From Bacteroidota bacterium (lineage in GTDB: Bacteria > Bacteroidota > Bacteroidia > CAIKAF01), in NCBI GenBank assembly GCA_023432985.1, contig JAEZEQ010000020.1, forward strand, positions 38,287 through 102,286: 64,000 bases of DNA, in the 5' to 3' direction. A program made the translations under genes and the position numbers. Positions within the stretch are counted from its first letter, which is position 1. Every line of letters begins with the position of its first letter. Shown here in pieces: positions 43,290 through 51,455 of the stretch. Under the pieces are notes generated by a model, which saw nothing but the letters and a program-made list of their open reading frames with translations, made no database searches and was not told where the DNA came from.

Positions 43290-44583
43290 AATTCATATAC
43301 TGCTTCTTAGTTATTATTGGCCACCGGCGGGAGGACCGGGCGTACAAAGATGGGTAAAGCTGAGTAAATATCTGAACCCGAATCTATGCCGCATCACCGT
43401 CATTAGTCCCGACCCCCAAAAAGCATCTTTCCCGGTTACGGATCATTCCATTCATCATGAAGCCGATCATATTAAACTGATTCATACCGACACCTCCGAA
43501 CCTTTTGCTGCTTATAAAAAAATAAGCGGAGAAAAGAATATACCCATAGGAGGCTTTAGTAATCAGGGAAAAAAAACGCTGGTCAAAAAAATCATGATGG
43601 GCATAAGAGGCAATTTTTTTATCCCCGACGCACGAAAAGGTTGGATTCCATACGCAGTAGAAGCAGCTTCTAAAGTGATGGATAATGATCCCGCACAAAT
43701 TCTCATCTCCACCGGACCACCCCATTCTACTCACTTGGCCGCATTGAAAATTAAACAAAAATACGGCATTAAATGGATGGCCGATTTCAGGGATATGTGG
43801 ACGCATGTTTACTATAATAAAGACCTTATGCGCAGCCCCTTTGCCCGTAAATACGACATGAGTCTGGAGAAAAAGGTGCTCGAAAATGCCGATCGCGTGC
43901 TCACTGTTTCTCCCGGTACCAAAAAGGGAATTGATCAACCTTATAAAGGACTTTTCCTCGATAAAATTGAAGTATTGTTTAATGGCTTTGATGCCGCTGA
44001 TATGGGACCAAAACAGCCCATTAAAGACGATAAACTTCGCCTGGCTTTCACAGGAACTATTAGCGAAAGATTTGATTACAGAGCATTTACGGACGGACTG
44101 GATCTCTTTGCCGAGCAACATCCCGAAGCTGAATGGGAATGGCGCATAGCGGGAATTGTGCCGCCTTATATACACGAGAAAATGGCTAAATGGGAAAATC
44201 GCTTTGTTTATGAAGGATATGTGCCCCACGAAAGATCGGTTCAAGTCCTAAAAGAAGCCAATCTGCTCTATTATGTTATAGGAAATAGCGAAGAATACGA
44301 AGGTATTATAGGCGGGAAAATATTCGAATACCTGGGCGCAGGACGAAAAATTTTACATGCCATGCCCCCACATTTTGACGCCTATCAGTTTTTAGAAAAA
44401 ATGAATGCGCAACTTTGTCCAAAAGAAAATACGAAAGAAGCCTGGGCCGAATATTTATGGCATATCTATCAACATAAAGAATTGCTTCAACCCGAAGCCG
44501 ACATGGATACAGAATTGCAGGAATATACCCGCGAAGCTATAGCAGGCAAACTGTTTAAAATGATAGAAAAACTCTTAAAATAG
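43276..44583 (+). CDS. Glycosyltransferase, GT4-like
   Basis: A 435-residue GT-B-fold glycosyltransferase. The N-terminal LLLSYYWPPAGGPGVQRWVKLSKYL is a typical GT4 acceptor-domain opening. The hinge region contains DRVLTVSPGTKKGI, and the donor domain LRLAFTGTISERFD and GGKIFEYLGAGRKIL. The common E-x7-E motif is replaced by IFEYLGAG with a preceding acidic residue, as in related surface-polysaccharide enzymes. It starts inside the yfhO-like gene (14 nt overlap) and overlaps the convergent FkbM methyltransferase gene by 9 nt. Substrates unknown. Confidence 0.87.
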   Translation: MQKPKIHILLLSYYWPPAGGPGVQRWVKLSKYLNPNLCRITVISPDPQKASFPVTDHSIHHEADHIKLIHTDTSEPFAAYKKISGEKNIPIGGFSNQGKKTLVKKIMMGIRGNFFIPDARKGWIPYAVEAASKVMDNDPAQILISTGPPHSTHLAALKIKQKYGIKWMADFRDMWTHVYYNKDLMRSPFARKYDMSLEKKVLENADRVLTVSPGTKKGIDQPYKGLFLDKIEVLFNGFDAADMGPKQPIKDDKLRLAFTGTISERFDYRAFTDGLDLFAEQHPEAEWEWRIAGIVPPYIHEKMAKWENRFVYEGYVPHERSVQVLKEANLLYYVIGNSEEYEGIIGGKIFEYLGAGRKILHAMPPHFDAYQFLEKMNAQLCPKENTKEAWAEYLWHIYQHKELLQPEADMDTELQEYTREAIAGKLFKMIEKLLK

Positions 44584-45405
44584 GTTTTTATTCCGGGCAT
44601 AAAACACATGAGATACCGCCAGATAATTGGTGGTAAGAAAGACTTCGAGCAATTCGTCGTATTTCTTTATTTCTACAAAATCATTTTTTAGTATACGGAA
44701 GATTTTATAATTCCCGTTCAACAGAAAGAAAAAGTCCTTGAAAAACACTTTTGAATCGACATTACAGACACCGAATTCGAATTGAATCAAATCTATTTTT
44801 TGCCCTTTCAACCAATCTTCTGCTCCCGATAAAATAGAGTATTCATGCCCCTCCGCATCCATTTTCAATAGGTCTATATGCGAAACATTTTCCCGGGAAG
44901 CCCATTCATTCAACGCAATTAGAGAGACTTCCTCCGATTCGTTCAACGAATAATCCTTATCCCAATGATCCATATTGCGGGGATATAAACTGGCATGCTT
45001 GCTCTCTTTGGCGCTTTTATAAATCGTAAGCTTTTCGGTTTTGGCACTTATACCCAAACAATAGGGAAAAATATGCGCATTATGTTTTACATTCTCTTTC
45101 AATTTTTCGAAAGTTGCAGGAACCGGCTCGAAAGCATAAACCTTTTTTGGTCCCGAAACAAAACGAAAAACATCCAAGGCATATTCACCTCTGTTGGCTC
45201 CCACATCGAGTATGATTTTATCCCGATCGGCAGTGGGTACTTTATTCAATAATGCGAGTACATTCCGCTCACCGCTGCCTTCCACAAATGCTCCAATGCC
45301 ATAATATTGACCGTACAAAGCAAAGCGATGCAATTTCGAAAAGAAAGATTGTGCTTTTTTATTTCCGAAAAATAATTGTAAAAACTTACGTTGATTAGGC
45401 TTCAT
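44575..45405 (-). CDS. FkbM family methyltransferase (first of two)
   Basis: A 276-residue SAM-dependent methyltransferase of the FkbM family. SAM-binding motif I is ILDVGANRGEYALD, followed by KVYAFEPVPATFEKL and LLKMDAEGHEYSILSGA. FkbM enzymes O-methylate sugars or polyketides; next to glycosyltransferases and a flippase, methylation of surface glycans is most likely. It overlaps its neighbour FkbM gene by 11 nt in the same operon. Confidence 0.9.
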   Translation of the reverse strand: MKPNQRKFLQLFFGNKKAQSFFSKLHRFALYGQYYGIGAFVEGSGERNVLALLNKVPTADRDKIILDVGANRGEYALDVFRFVSGPKKVYAFEPVPATFEKLKENVKHNAHIFPYCLGISAKTEKLTIYKSAKESKHASLYPRNMDHWDKDYSLNESEEVSLIALNEWASRENVSHIDLLKMDAEGHEYSILSGAEDWLKGQKIDLIQFEFGVCNVDSKVFFKDFFFLLNGNYKIFRILKNDFVEIKKYDELLEVFLTTNYLAVSHVFYARNKNLF

Positions 45406-46201
45406 AATGGGCTAATTTAGTAATCATATCTGTATCCGCAGAGGGTATAAATAAAAAATTATTTACATAATGGGGACTGCCGTATGCTTCTGCTACCTGC
45501 AATGCATCGATATCCCTATATTCGCCCAATGATTTCCCGTCGGTGTCTAAATAAAAACACCTATAGTTTTTTGATTTAATAAAATCGATTATCTCTTGAT
45601 AACGGGGATTATGTTGTTTTTCTATCTCGATCATCAGATAAGGTTTTGCCGTTTCGAGCAAATGGGCCGCACCTTCAATCACCCCATTCTCGGCACCTTC
45701 TACATCCATTTTTATAAATGTGGGGACTATGGAATGATCGCTGCAAAACGCATCTATAGAATCTGTTTCTACCTCAAACTCCACCACCTTCTGCTGAGGG
45801 AATAGTCCGGTCAGACTAGCCCGGGTTTCTATATTCTCGCCGTTTACCACAGGTATGCGTAAGGTATGTTTGCCCTTGGCCGTAAAAAAAGCCAGATTCT
45901 TTACTTCGTACTGAGGAAATATGCTTTTCAACTTTTTGTATAAAAAAGGAACCGGCTCGAAGGCATACGCTTTTTCTACTCCTAACTTTTCGGCTAAATA
46001 TAAATACAATCCTATATTGGCACCTACATCAAAAAAAACAGCGTCCTTATGCATAAATAAAGGCATCCACTTCAATTCCCTTTCAATTTTAAGGTATTGA
46101 CCCGAATGAAAGCCCAATTTTCTATACCAAAATTTTTTGTAGAGTGCCGGTGCTAACCGAAATAAATAATTGTGTGCGATGGCCGCCTTAATTTTTTTCA
46201 T
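45395..46201 (-). CDS. FkbM family methyltransferase (second of two)
   Basis: A 268-residue paralogue of the adjacent methyltransferase with the same landmarks: FFDVGANIGLYLYLAE, KAYAFEPVPFLYKKL and FIKMDVEGAENGVIEGA. The two proteins are clearly diverged, so they probably methylate different positions or sugars. The gene lies between a glycosyltransferase gene (14 nt overlap at its start) and the other FkbM gene (11 nt overlap at its end). Confidence 0.9.
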   Translation of the reverse strand: MKKIKAAIAHNYLFRLAPALYKKFWYRKLGFHSGQYLKIERELKWMPLFMHKDAVFFDVGANIGLYLYLAEKLGVEKAYAFEPVPFLYKKLKSIFPQYEVKNLAFFTAKGKHTLRIPVVNGENIETRASLTGLFPQQKVVEFEVETDSIDAFCSDHSIVPTFIKMDVEGAENGVIEGAAHLLETAKPYLMIEIEKQHNPRYQEIIDFIKSKNYRCFYLDTDGKSLGEYRDIDALQVAEAYGSPHYVNNFLFIPSADTDMITKLAHYEA

Positions 46202-47357
46202 ACGAAGCGACTAAATTAATTAAAATTTCATTCTGACGTTTAAAACTTGCATCGAAACTAAAGCGCTCTCTATGTTCTTCTATGGCTTTTTGCATGTTAT
46301 CGGGGCGAACTTTGTAATGACTCATAAAATGATCGAGGACCTTGTCTAATTGCGTTGCATCGGCATGCAGGATGAGCGGACTCTGTAAAGGATAAAAAGC
46401 AGGAAAAAGTGACATGCGACCAAAACGCATAAAATCGTTTTCGCTTCCCGATATTTTACTTTGTCCATAATTCTCCCTAAATACTTTATAACGCGTAGTT
46501 TCTTTAATGGGAAAGAAAAGCAGGTCGGCCGATTTCAGAATGCGGTCGAATTCTTCCCCACTTAAAAAATGGGAAAAAACATGTATGGAAAGACGATCAT
46601 TGGCTCTCATTTTTAACGCTTGCATTTTGTTACGCATATAATGCGGACTTTTCCCGGCGAAATAAATTTCAATTTTTTCCTTCCTTTTTTCAGCCCATCC
46701 TATGAGCTTTTCTACCAGTGTAAAATCTTTTCTTTTAAATTCGGGCGTTCCCGGTATCACTATGCGCAATGTCTCGGAATCTGCATTCCATTCGGGTAAA
46801 TATGTGGCCCAGGCCGTGGGCAGCGTATCTATTATTTTATGGGCATATTTCGGATAATTTTTCGAAAAATATTCCTGATTGCTCTGCGACATAAATGAGA
46901 AATGCTGAATTTTTTCTTTAAGTCGGCGCATATGCACCCCCTCGCCCAAAAGCAAACGATTATAGAGTAAATAACTGAGCGATTTCCGCCATTCTAAAGG
47001 GGTTTTACCTATAGAAAAAAAGGATGCCGGATCGAACCAACTATGAATATTATGCATGCGCACCAGATGTGCTTTAGGTAAATTTTTTGCCCAAAATGCA
47101 TAATGCGAAGCCAGGGTATTAAAAATGTGTAAGTCGGCTTCTTGCGCAGCAATCTGTTTTAAATCGACCCCATTTTCTCCCTGAATAAGTACACATGCCA
47201 ACATTTCTTTTACCTCTTGCGACAAGTTATCGTAGATAAATCGGCGTGTAGACAGGGAAATTTCGAACTTACTTGTATCCACTAATCTAATGAAGGCATC
47301 CAACACATCATGATGGTAATCGAGTTCTATAATATGCAGTCGATATCGGTAAGTCAT
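46188..47357 (-). CDS. Glycosyltransferase, GT-B type
   Basis: A 389-residue protein with the layout of a GT-B glycosyltransferase. The N-terminal half contains AQEADLHIFNTLASHYAFW, the linker HFSFMSQSNQEYFSKNYPK, and the donor half begins LRIVIPGTPEFKRKDF and includes FSGEEF-like and ILKSADLLFFPIKE segments. It lacks the strong E-x7-E motif of classic GT4 enzymes, so the family is assigned less firmly. It is the first gene of a three-gene minus-strand operon with the two FkbM methyltransferases and is divergent from the flippase gene. Confidence 0.75.
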   Translation of the reverse strand: MTYRYRLHIIELDYHHDVLDAFIRLVDTSKFEISLSTRRFIYDNLSQEVKEMLACVLIQGENGVDLKQIAAQEADLHIFNTLASHYAFWAKNLPKAHLVRMHNIHSWFDPASFFSIGKTPLEWRKSLSYLLYNRLLLGEGVHMRRLKEKIQHFSFMSQSNQEYFSKNYPKYAHKIIDTLPTAWATYLPEWNADSETLRIVIPGTPEFKRKDFTLVEKLIGWAEKRKEKIEIYFAGKSPHYMRNKMQALKMRANDRLSIHVFSHFLSGEEFDRILKSADLLFFPIKETTRYKVFRENYGQSKISGSENDFMRFGRMSLFPAFYPLQSPLILHADATQLDKVLDHFMSHYKVRPDNMQKAIEEHRERFSFDASFKRQNEILINLVASYEKN

Positions 47358-47412
47358 GTTAAAATATTCAACGAATTTACATAAAAATCTTATGGCAGAG
47401 CCTGCAAATGCT

Positions 47413-47420
47413 TAGTTTTG
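47413..47420 (+). promoter_or_regulatory. Possible -7 box for the flippase gene
   Basis: TAGTTTTG matches TAnnTTTG; 20 nt upstream is TTA (47390-47392) in place of TTG. The leader to the TTG start at 47437 would be about 12 nt. Confidence 0.45.
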
Positions 47421-47436
47421 CACAAAGCGAAAAAAA

Positions 47437-48930
47437 TTGTCAAAAATATTCCGACAAAGCATTAAGGGCACAGTCTATTCCTATATGGGAATTCTGTTGG
47501 GCTATTTGAACTGGGTATTGCTATTTCCGCATTTTCTCGATAAAGAAGAAATGGGCTTGGTGCGTATATTCCTCGATACGGGTATACTTCTCTCTACCAT
47601 ATTCGGAGCAGCAGTCAACCAAACTTTAATTAAACATTATCCCTATAAAGAAGAAGGCTTCAACCGAAGTTACCTTTTCAGGTACGGACTCATTGCTTTG
47701 AGCAGCCTACTTTTGCTGAGTATATTTTTCTTCTCCTTAGAGAGCGAATTAAAATCTTTTTTCTCGAAAAAAGCAGCCCTATTCGACCAATATTTCCATT
47801 TGGTATATGGGATTATACTCTTCCAAATGATGTTCGATTTTTTCGAGTCTTTAAATAAAATCCGACTTAATATATCGAGCGCTACCTTAATTAAAGAGGT
47901 AATCCTTAAAGCTATGCTCTTGCTGTTTGTGGCAGGATACGGATTGGGCGGCTATCCCCTGCATATTTTACTCTGGGCTATTATCGCTGCTTTTGCAATC
48001 CAATGGCTCCTAATGTGCATCTTGTTTTTCAGAAAATGGAATCCGGATAATTCGGCATTACGTTTTCAAAAACCATCCAAGGAAGAATTCACCTATTTAT
48101 TCTACATGTTTCTGGGTTCGGGAAGCAGTGTATTGGTCACACAGATCGATACCATCATGACCGGCGGTATGAAAAGTCTGCAACATGCAGCAGTCTACGC
48201 CATGGCCGTATTTATGTCGAACGTTGTTTATATGCCTTTCCGCACCTTCACGTCCATTTCTACCCCTTTATTGTCCAACTATTACGCGCAAAATTTAAGA
48301 TCAAAAATTGCCGATTTATACAAGAACTCCTCCAATACCCTTTTCTTCTTAGGAGCCTTTATATTCCTTGCTATTTGGTTCAATGTGGATTTTATTTTCT
48401 CATTAATTCCCGAAAAAAATGATGGCAGTATTCGTTTTTCGGACGGGAAATGGGTTTTATTCCTCATAGGAATGAGCAGACTTCTCGATATGATTAGCGG
48501 CGTAAATGCCATTATACTGGTTCACTCCAAGCATTATCGATTGCATTTTTATACCATGCCCATATTGGCTATACTGACCATTGGAGGCAATTTACTTTTG
48601 ATTCCCCGCTTCGATCTGATGGGTGCCGCCATTGCCACCCTAATTTCTATAACTCTGTTTAATCTCTTGCGATTTTTACTGCTTTGGTGGAAAGAAAAAT
48701 TACAGCCTTTTACATGGGAAACTCTATATATAGTTTTACTGTTTAGCCTTTGTCTTTTGCCTTCCTTTATGCCAATTCCCATTGAGGGCATAGTGCGTAT
48801 ATTCCTGTCCGGAATCTGGATTTTATGCGTATTTATTTTGCCCAATTATGTATTCGGCCTGACGCCCGAACTTCGGAACTTTATCGATAAAAGAATTCGA
48901 AATGATGCGGGTAAAGGTGGTGACATATAG
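47437..48930 (+). CDS. Polysaccharide/oligosaccharide flippase (Wzx/MOP family)
   Basis: A 497-residue protein with about 12-14 transmembrane helices of the multidrug/oligosaccharidyl-lipid/polysaccharide exporter superfamily. It would move lipid-linked oligosaccharide units across the inner membrane. Translation most likely starts at TTG 47437: the resulting SKIFRQSIKGTVYSYMG is the usual N-terminus of this family, whereas the next Met (residue 17) would remove it. The divergent glycosyltransferase/FkbM operon supports a role in exporting a methylated surface glycan. Confidence 0.88.
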   Translation: MSKIFRQSIKGTVYSYMGILLGYLNWVLLFPHFLDKEEMGLVRIFLDTGILLSTIFGAAVNQTLIKHYPYKEEGFNRSYLFRYGLIALSSLLLLSIFFFSLESELKSFFSKKAALFDQYFHLVYGIILFQMMFDFFESLNKIRLNISSATLIKEVILKAMLLLFVAGYGLGGYPLHILLWAIIAAFAIQWLLMCILFFRKWNPDNSALRFQKPSKEEFTYLFYMFLGSGSSVLVTQIDTIMTGGMKSLQHAAVYAMAVFMSNVVYMPFRTFTSISTPLLSNYYAQNLRSKIADLYKNSSNTLFFLGAFIFLAIWFNVDFIFSLIPEKNDGSIRFSDGKWVLFLIGMSRLLDMISGVNAIILVHSKHYRLHFYTMPILAILTIGGNLLLIPRFDLMGAAIATLISITLFNLLRFLLLWWKEKLQPFTWETLYIVLLFSLCLLPSFMPIPIEGIVRIFLSGIWILCVFILPNYVFGLTPELRNFIDKRIRNDAGKGGDI

Positions 48931-48957
48931 AGAAGCATAAAAAATCGTCGAATTACG

Positions 48958-48965
48958 TACCTTTG
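48958..48965 (+). promoter_or_regulatory. Possible -7 box for mutS2
   Basis: TACCTTTG ends only 4 nt before the ATG at 48970. If used, the transcript would be leaderless or nearly so. No -33 TTG is visible at 17-23 nt. Confidence 0.35.
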
Positions 48966-48969
48966 AAGC

Positions 48970-51045
48970 ATGTATATTTACCCGAAAGACAGCGGCGAAA
49001 AATTAGAATTTGTACAAATTCTGGAATGGATATCGAGCAATGCACGGTTGAAATCGGCTAAAGAACGGGCAATGCAATTGCGCCCTTATGCGCATTTTCA
49101 GGAGGCAAAATCGGCCTTATTGGAAACAGGAGAAATGCTGTATAGTCGCGAAAAGGGCTTACATTTTCCGGATATTTCCTGCCCCGAAATTCAGAAAGAA
49201 TTGCATGTATTGCGACTGGAAGGTTCGGTTTTGGACGAAAAACAATGTCTGGCCCTATTGCATGTGATTCAAGCCGCAAACGGATATATACATTTCATGT
49301 CCGACAAAAAAGAGGTCTATCCTTATTTATCAAAACTATGCGCCGAACTGGAAATAGAAAAAATAAGTACGGAAAAAATACAGCAAGTCATAGACGAACA
49401 CGGCTTGGTGCGATCATCGGCATCGAGTCAGCTCGCCTCCATCCGCAGAGAATTGCATCAAAAAAGAAGAGAGAATGAAAAACTTTTTCAGAGCTTGATG
49501 CAAAAATGGAGAAAAGCCGGAGTATTGGCCGACAGCGGGGAATCCTTTATGAACGGCCGACGGGTATTAACCATCGTTTCGGAGAGTAAAAGAGAGGTCC
49601 GAGGCATTATCCACGGCAGCAGTCAGACCGGAAAAGCTACTTTTATTGAACCCGGTGAAACAATAGAAATAAACAATCAAATCCTCTCCCTGGAAAGCGA
49701 CGAGAGGCAGGAAATACGCCGTATTTTGCGTGAGTTGACCAAAGATTTAAGAGCAAGACACAGGCAAATCGAACAATTTTTTGCCTTACTGGTTCATGTC
49801 GATTTCACAAGAGCAAAAATGCTATTGGCATCCGAACTGGGGGCACAGGTGCCATTTTTCAGAGAGAAGCCGATTATTTCAGTAAGCAATGCAAAACATC
49901 CCATTTTAGTAAAAAAGAATCAGGCAAACGGCAAACAGGTTGTACCCTTGCAGTTGGAGCTTGATAAAGAAAAAAGTATACTCATCATTTCAGGGCCCAA
50001 TGCAGGAGGGAAAAGTATAGCTCTAAAAACCATAGGCTTATCGCAATTAATGATACAATCGGGAATTCCGGTTTGTTGCGATCCGGTTTCGGAGTTCGGA
50101 TTTTTCGAACATATACTCACCGATATAGGCGATAGTCAGAGCATAGAATACGAGCTTTCTACCTATAGTTCGCGCCTCCTGAAAATGAAAAAATTTATAG
50201 AAAGAGCCGGAAAAAACACCTTATTCCTCATCGATGAATTCGGAACAGGAACTGACCCCGAATTAGGCGGAGCCATGGCCGAAGTCATACTCGAGGAACT
50301 GGCCAAAAGCAAAAGTTTCGGCATAATCACCACGCATTACGGAAATATAAAAATAGCCGGTGAAGAATTAGGTAATGTACAAAATGCATGTATGCTTTTC
50401 GACGACAGAACATTAGAACCATTATACAAATTAGAAACAGGACGCCCCGGTAGTTCATATACCTTCGTAATAGCCGAAAAAAGTGGCATTCCAAGAGCAT
50501 TAATTCAACGTGCCAAAGAGAAAGTAGATACTCACAAAGTGAAGCTGGATCATATCCTGAAAGTATTGCAGGAGAAAAAAAGCGAATTGAATCATAAGCT
50601 GAGGGAAGCAGAAAAAAAACAGGAAAAATTAAACGAACGAATAGACGAAGCAAAAGAAAAACAAGAGAATTACCATAAAAAAATACAAGATCTTAAAGAG
50701 AAAAGAGAATCGGATACCAAGTATATTATATTGGGGAAAAAGCTGAACGAATTAAGCGAAAAATGGGAAAAAACTGGCAATAAAAAGGAAGTTATCGCCG
50801 ACTTTGTGAAAGTGATGGGCAAAGAAAAAGCAAGACTGACAGAGGAAAAGAAAAGATGGGCCCGCGAAAATACCAAGGAAAAATTGATGGAAAAAAAACG
50901 TGCCATTATAGTGCCCGGTGCCGAGGTGCGTATGGCCGGATCTAAGCAAAAAGGAATGGTCATAGATGTGCAAGGCGATAAAGCCAGAGTGGAATTCGGA
51001 AGTATGAAAAGTGTAATCTCTATCGAATACCTCGAATTGGCATAA
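48970..51045 (+). CDS. mutS2: MutS2 family ATPase lacking the Smr nuclease domain
   Basis: MutS2 proteins bind branched DNA or stalled ribosomes and couple ATP use to recombination control or ribosome rescue. Core landmarks are all present: the clamp region, Walker A GPNAGGKSIALK near residue 345, TYSSRLLKMKKF, Walker B TLFLIDEFGTGTDPELGGAM, then THYGNIK. A long coiled coil (about residues 520-640) is followed by a KOW-like segment (VPGAEVRMAGSKQKGMVIDV). The product stops at 691 residues, right after this segment; the Bacillus protein has about 785 and ends in a Smr endonuclease domain. There is no nearby frameshift that would restore one. Confidence 0.9.
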   Translation: MYIYPKDSGEKLEFVQILEWISSNARLKSAKERAMQLRPYAHFQEAKSALLETGEMLYSREKGLHFPDISCPEIQKELHVLRLEGSVLDEKQCLALLHVIQAANGYIHFMSDKKEVYPYLSKLCAELEIEKISTEKIQQVIDEHGLVRSSASSQLASIRRELHQKRRENEKLFQSLMQKWRKAGVLADSGESFMNGRRVLTIVSESKREVRGIIHGSSQTGKATFIEPGETIEINNQILSLESDERQEIRRILRELTKDLRARHRQIEQFFALLVHVDFTRAKMLLASELGAQVPFFREKPIISVSNAKHPILVKKNQANGKQVVPLQLELDKEKSILIISGPNAGGKSIALKTIGLSQLMIQSGIPVCCDPVSEFGFFEHILTDIGDSQSIEYELSTYSSRLLKMKKFIERAGKNTLFLIDEFGTGTDPELGGAMAEVILEELAKSKSFGIITTHYGNIKIAGEELGNVQNACMLFDDRTLEPLYKLETGRPGSSYTFVIAEKSGIPRALIQRAKEKVDTHKVKLDHILKVLQEKKSELNHKLREAEKKQEKLNERIDEAKEKQENYHKKIQDLKEKRESDTKYIILGKKLNELSEKWEKTGNKKEVIADFVKVMGKEKARLTEEKKRWARENTKEKLMEKKRAIIVPGAEVRMAGSKQKGMVIDVQGDKARVEFGSMKSVISIEYLELA

Positions 51046-51075
51046 GTACACATTAAGAAAAAATGAAATTATATT

Positions 51076-51105
51076 TTGAAAAATGAAATCAGCATCGTAC
51101 TTTTG
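51076..51105 (+). promoter_or_regulatory. Promoter of tRNA-Leu
   Basis: TTG (51076-51078), a 19-nt spacer and TACTTTTG (51098-51105), a near-ideal Bacteroidota promoter. The start of transcription is predicted about 17-20 nt before the tRNA 5' end. Confidence 0.75.
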
Positions 51106-51128
51106 CACTCTGTTTCGAAAGAAATAAC

Positions 51129-51212
51129 GCCTTGGTGGCGGAACTGGTAGACGCGCTGGATTCAAAATCCAGTAACAGCAATGTTGTGGGGGTTCGATTC
51201 CCCCCCGAGGTA
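51129..51212 (+). tRNA. tRNA-Leu (anticodon CAA)
   Basis: An 84-nt class II tRNA. The acceptor stem pairs GCCTTGG with CCGAGGT (one G-U at the first pair and one in the middle). The anticodon stem CTGGA/TCCAG encloses the loop TTCAAAA, giving anticodon CAA, which reads UUG. The variable arm is long, as expected for leucine, and the T arm has GGTTCGATTCC. The discriminator base is A; the CCA end is not encoded and must be added by tRNA nucleotidyltransferase. Confidence 0.97.
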
Positions 51213-51213
51213 C

Positions 51214-51250
51214 AAAAAAAGACTGTCTGAAATAGACAGTCTTTTTTTTT
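51214..51250 (+). terminator. Terminator of tRNA-Leu
   Basis: AAAGACTGTCT (51218-51228) pairs with AGACAGTCTTT (51234-51244) and is followed by a run of T's to about 51250. It begins two bases after the tRNA, so the tRNA gene is a single-gene unit. Confidence 0.9.
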
Positions 51251-51455
51251 CTCAATGCTTCAACTATTCCCATTTTTTGTTTATTTTTTTATGCGGAAAT
51301 TCAGCTTCTAAAATCTGCCATTCAACAAGGGAGGCCGAACATTATCTGCATATTCGTGTCAAATATTTTCCGATTATTTAAGCCTGAATGAAGCCTAAAC
51401 TATGTTCTGTTTCGGAAAAATACCTATCTTTTCATAATTAAAAAACCTTTATTGT

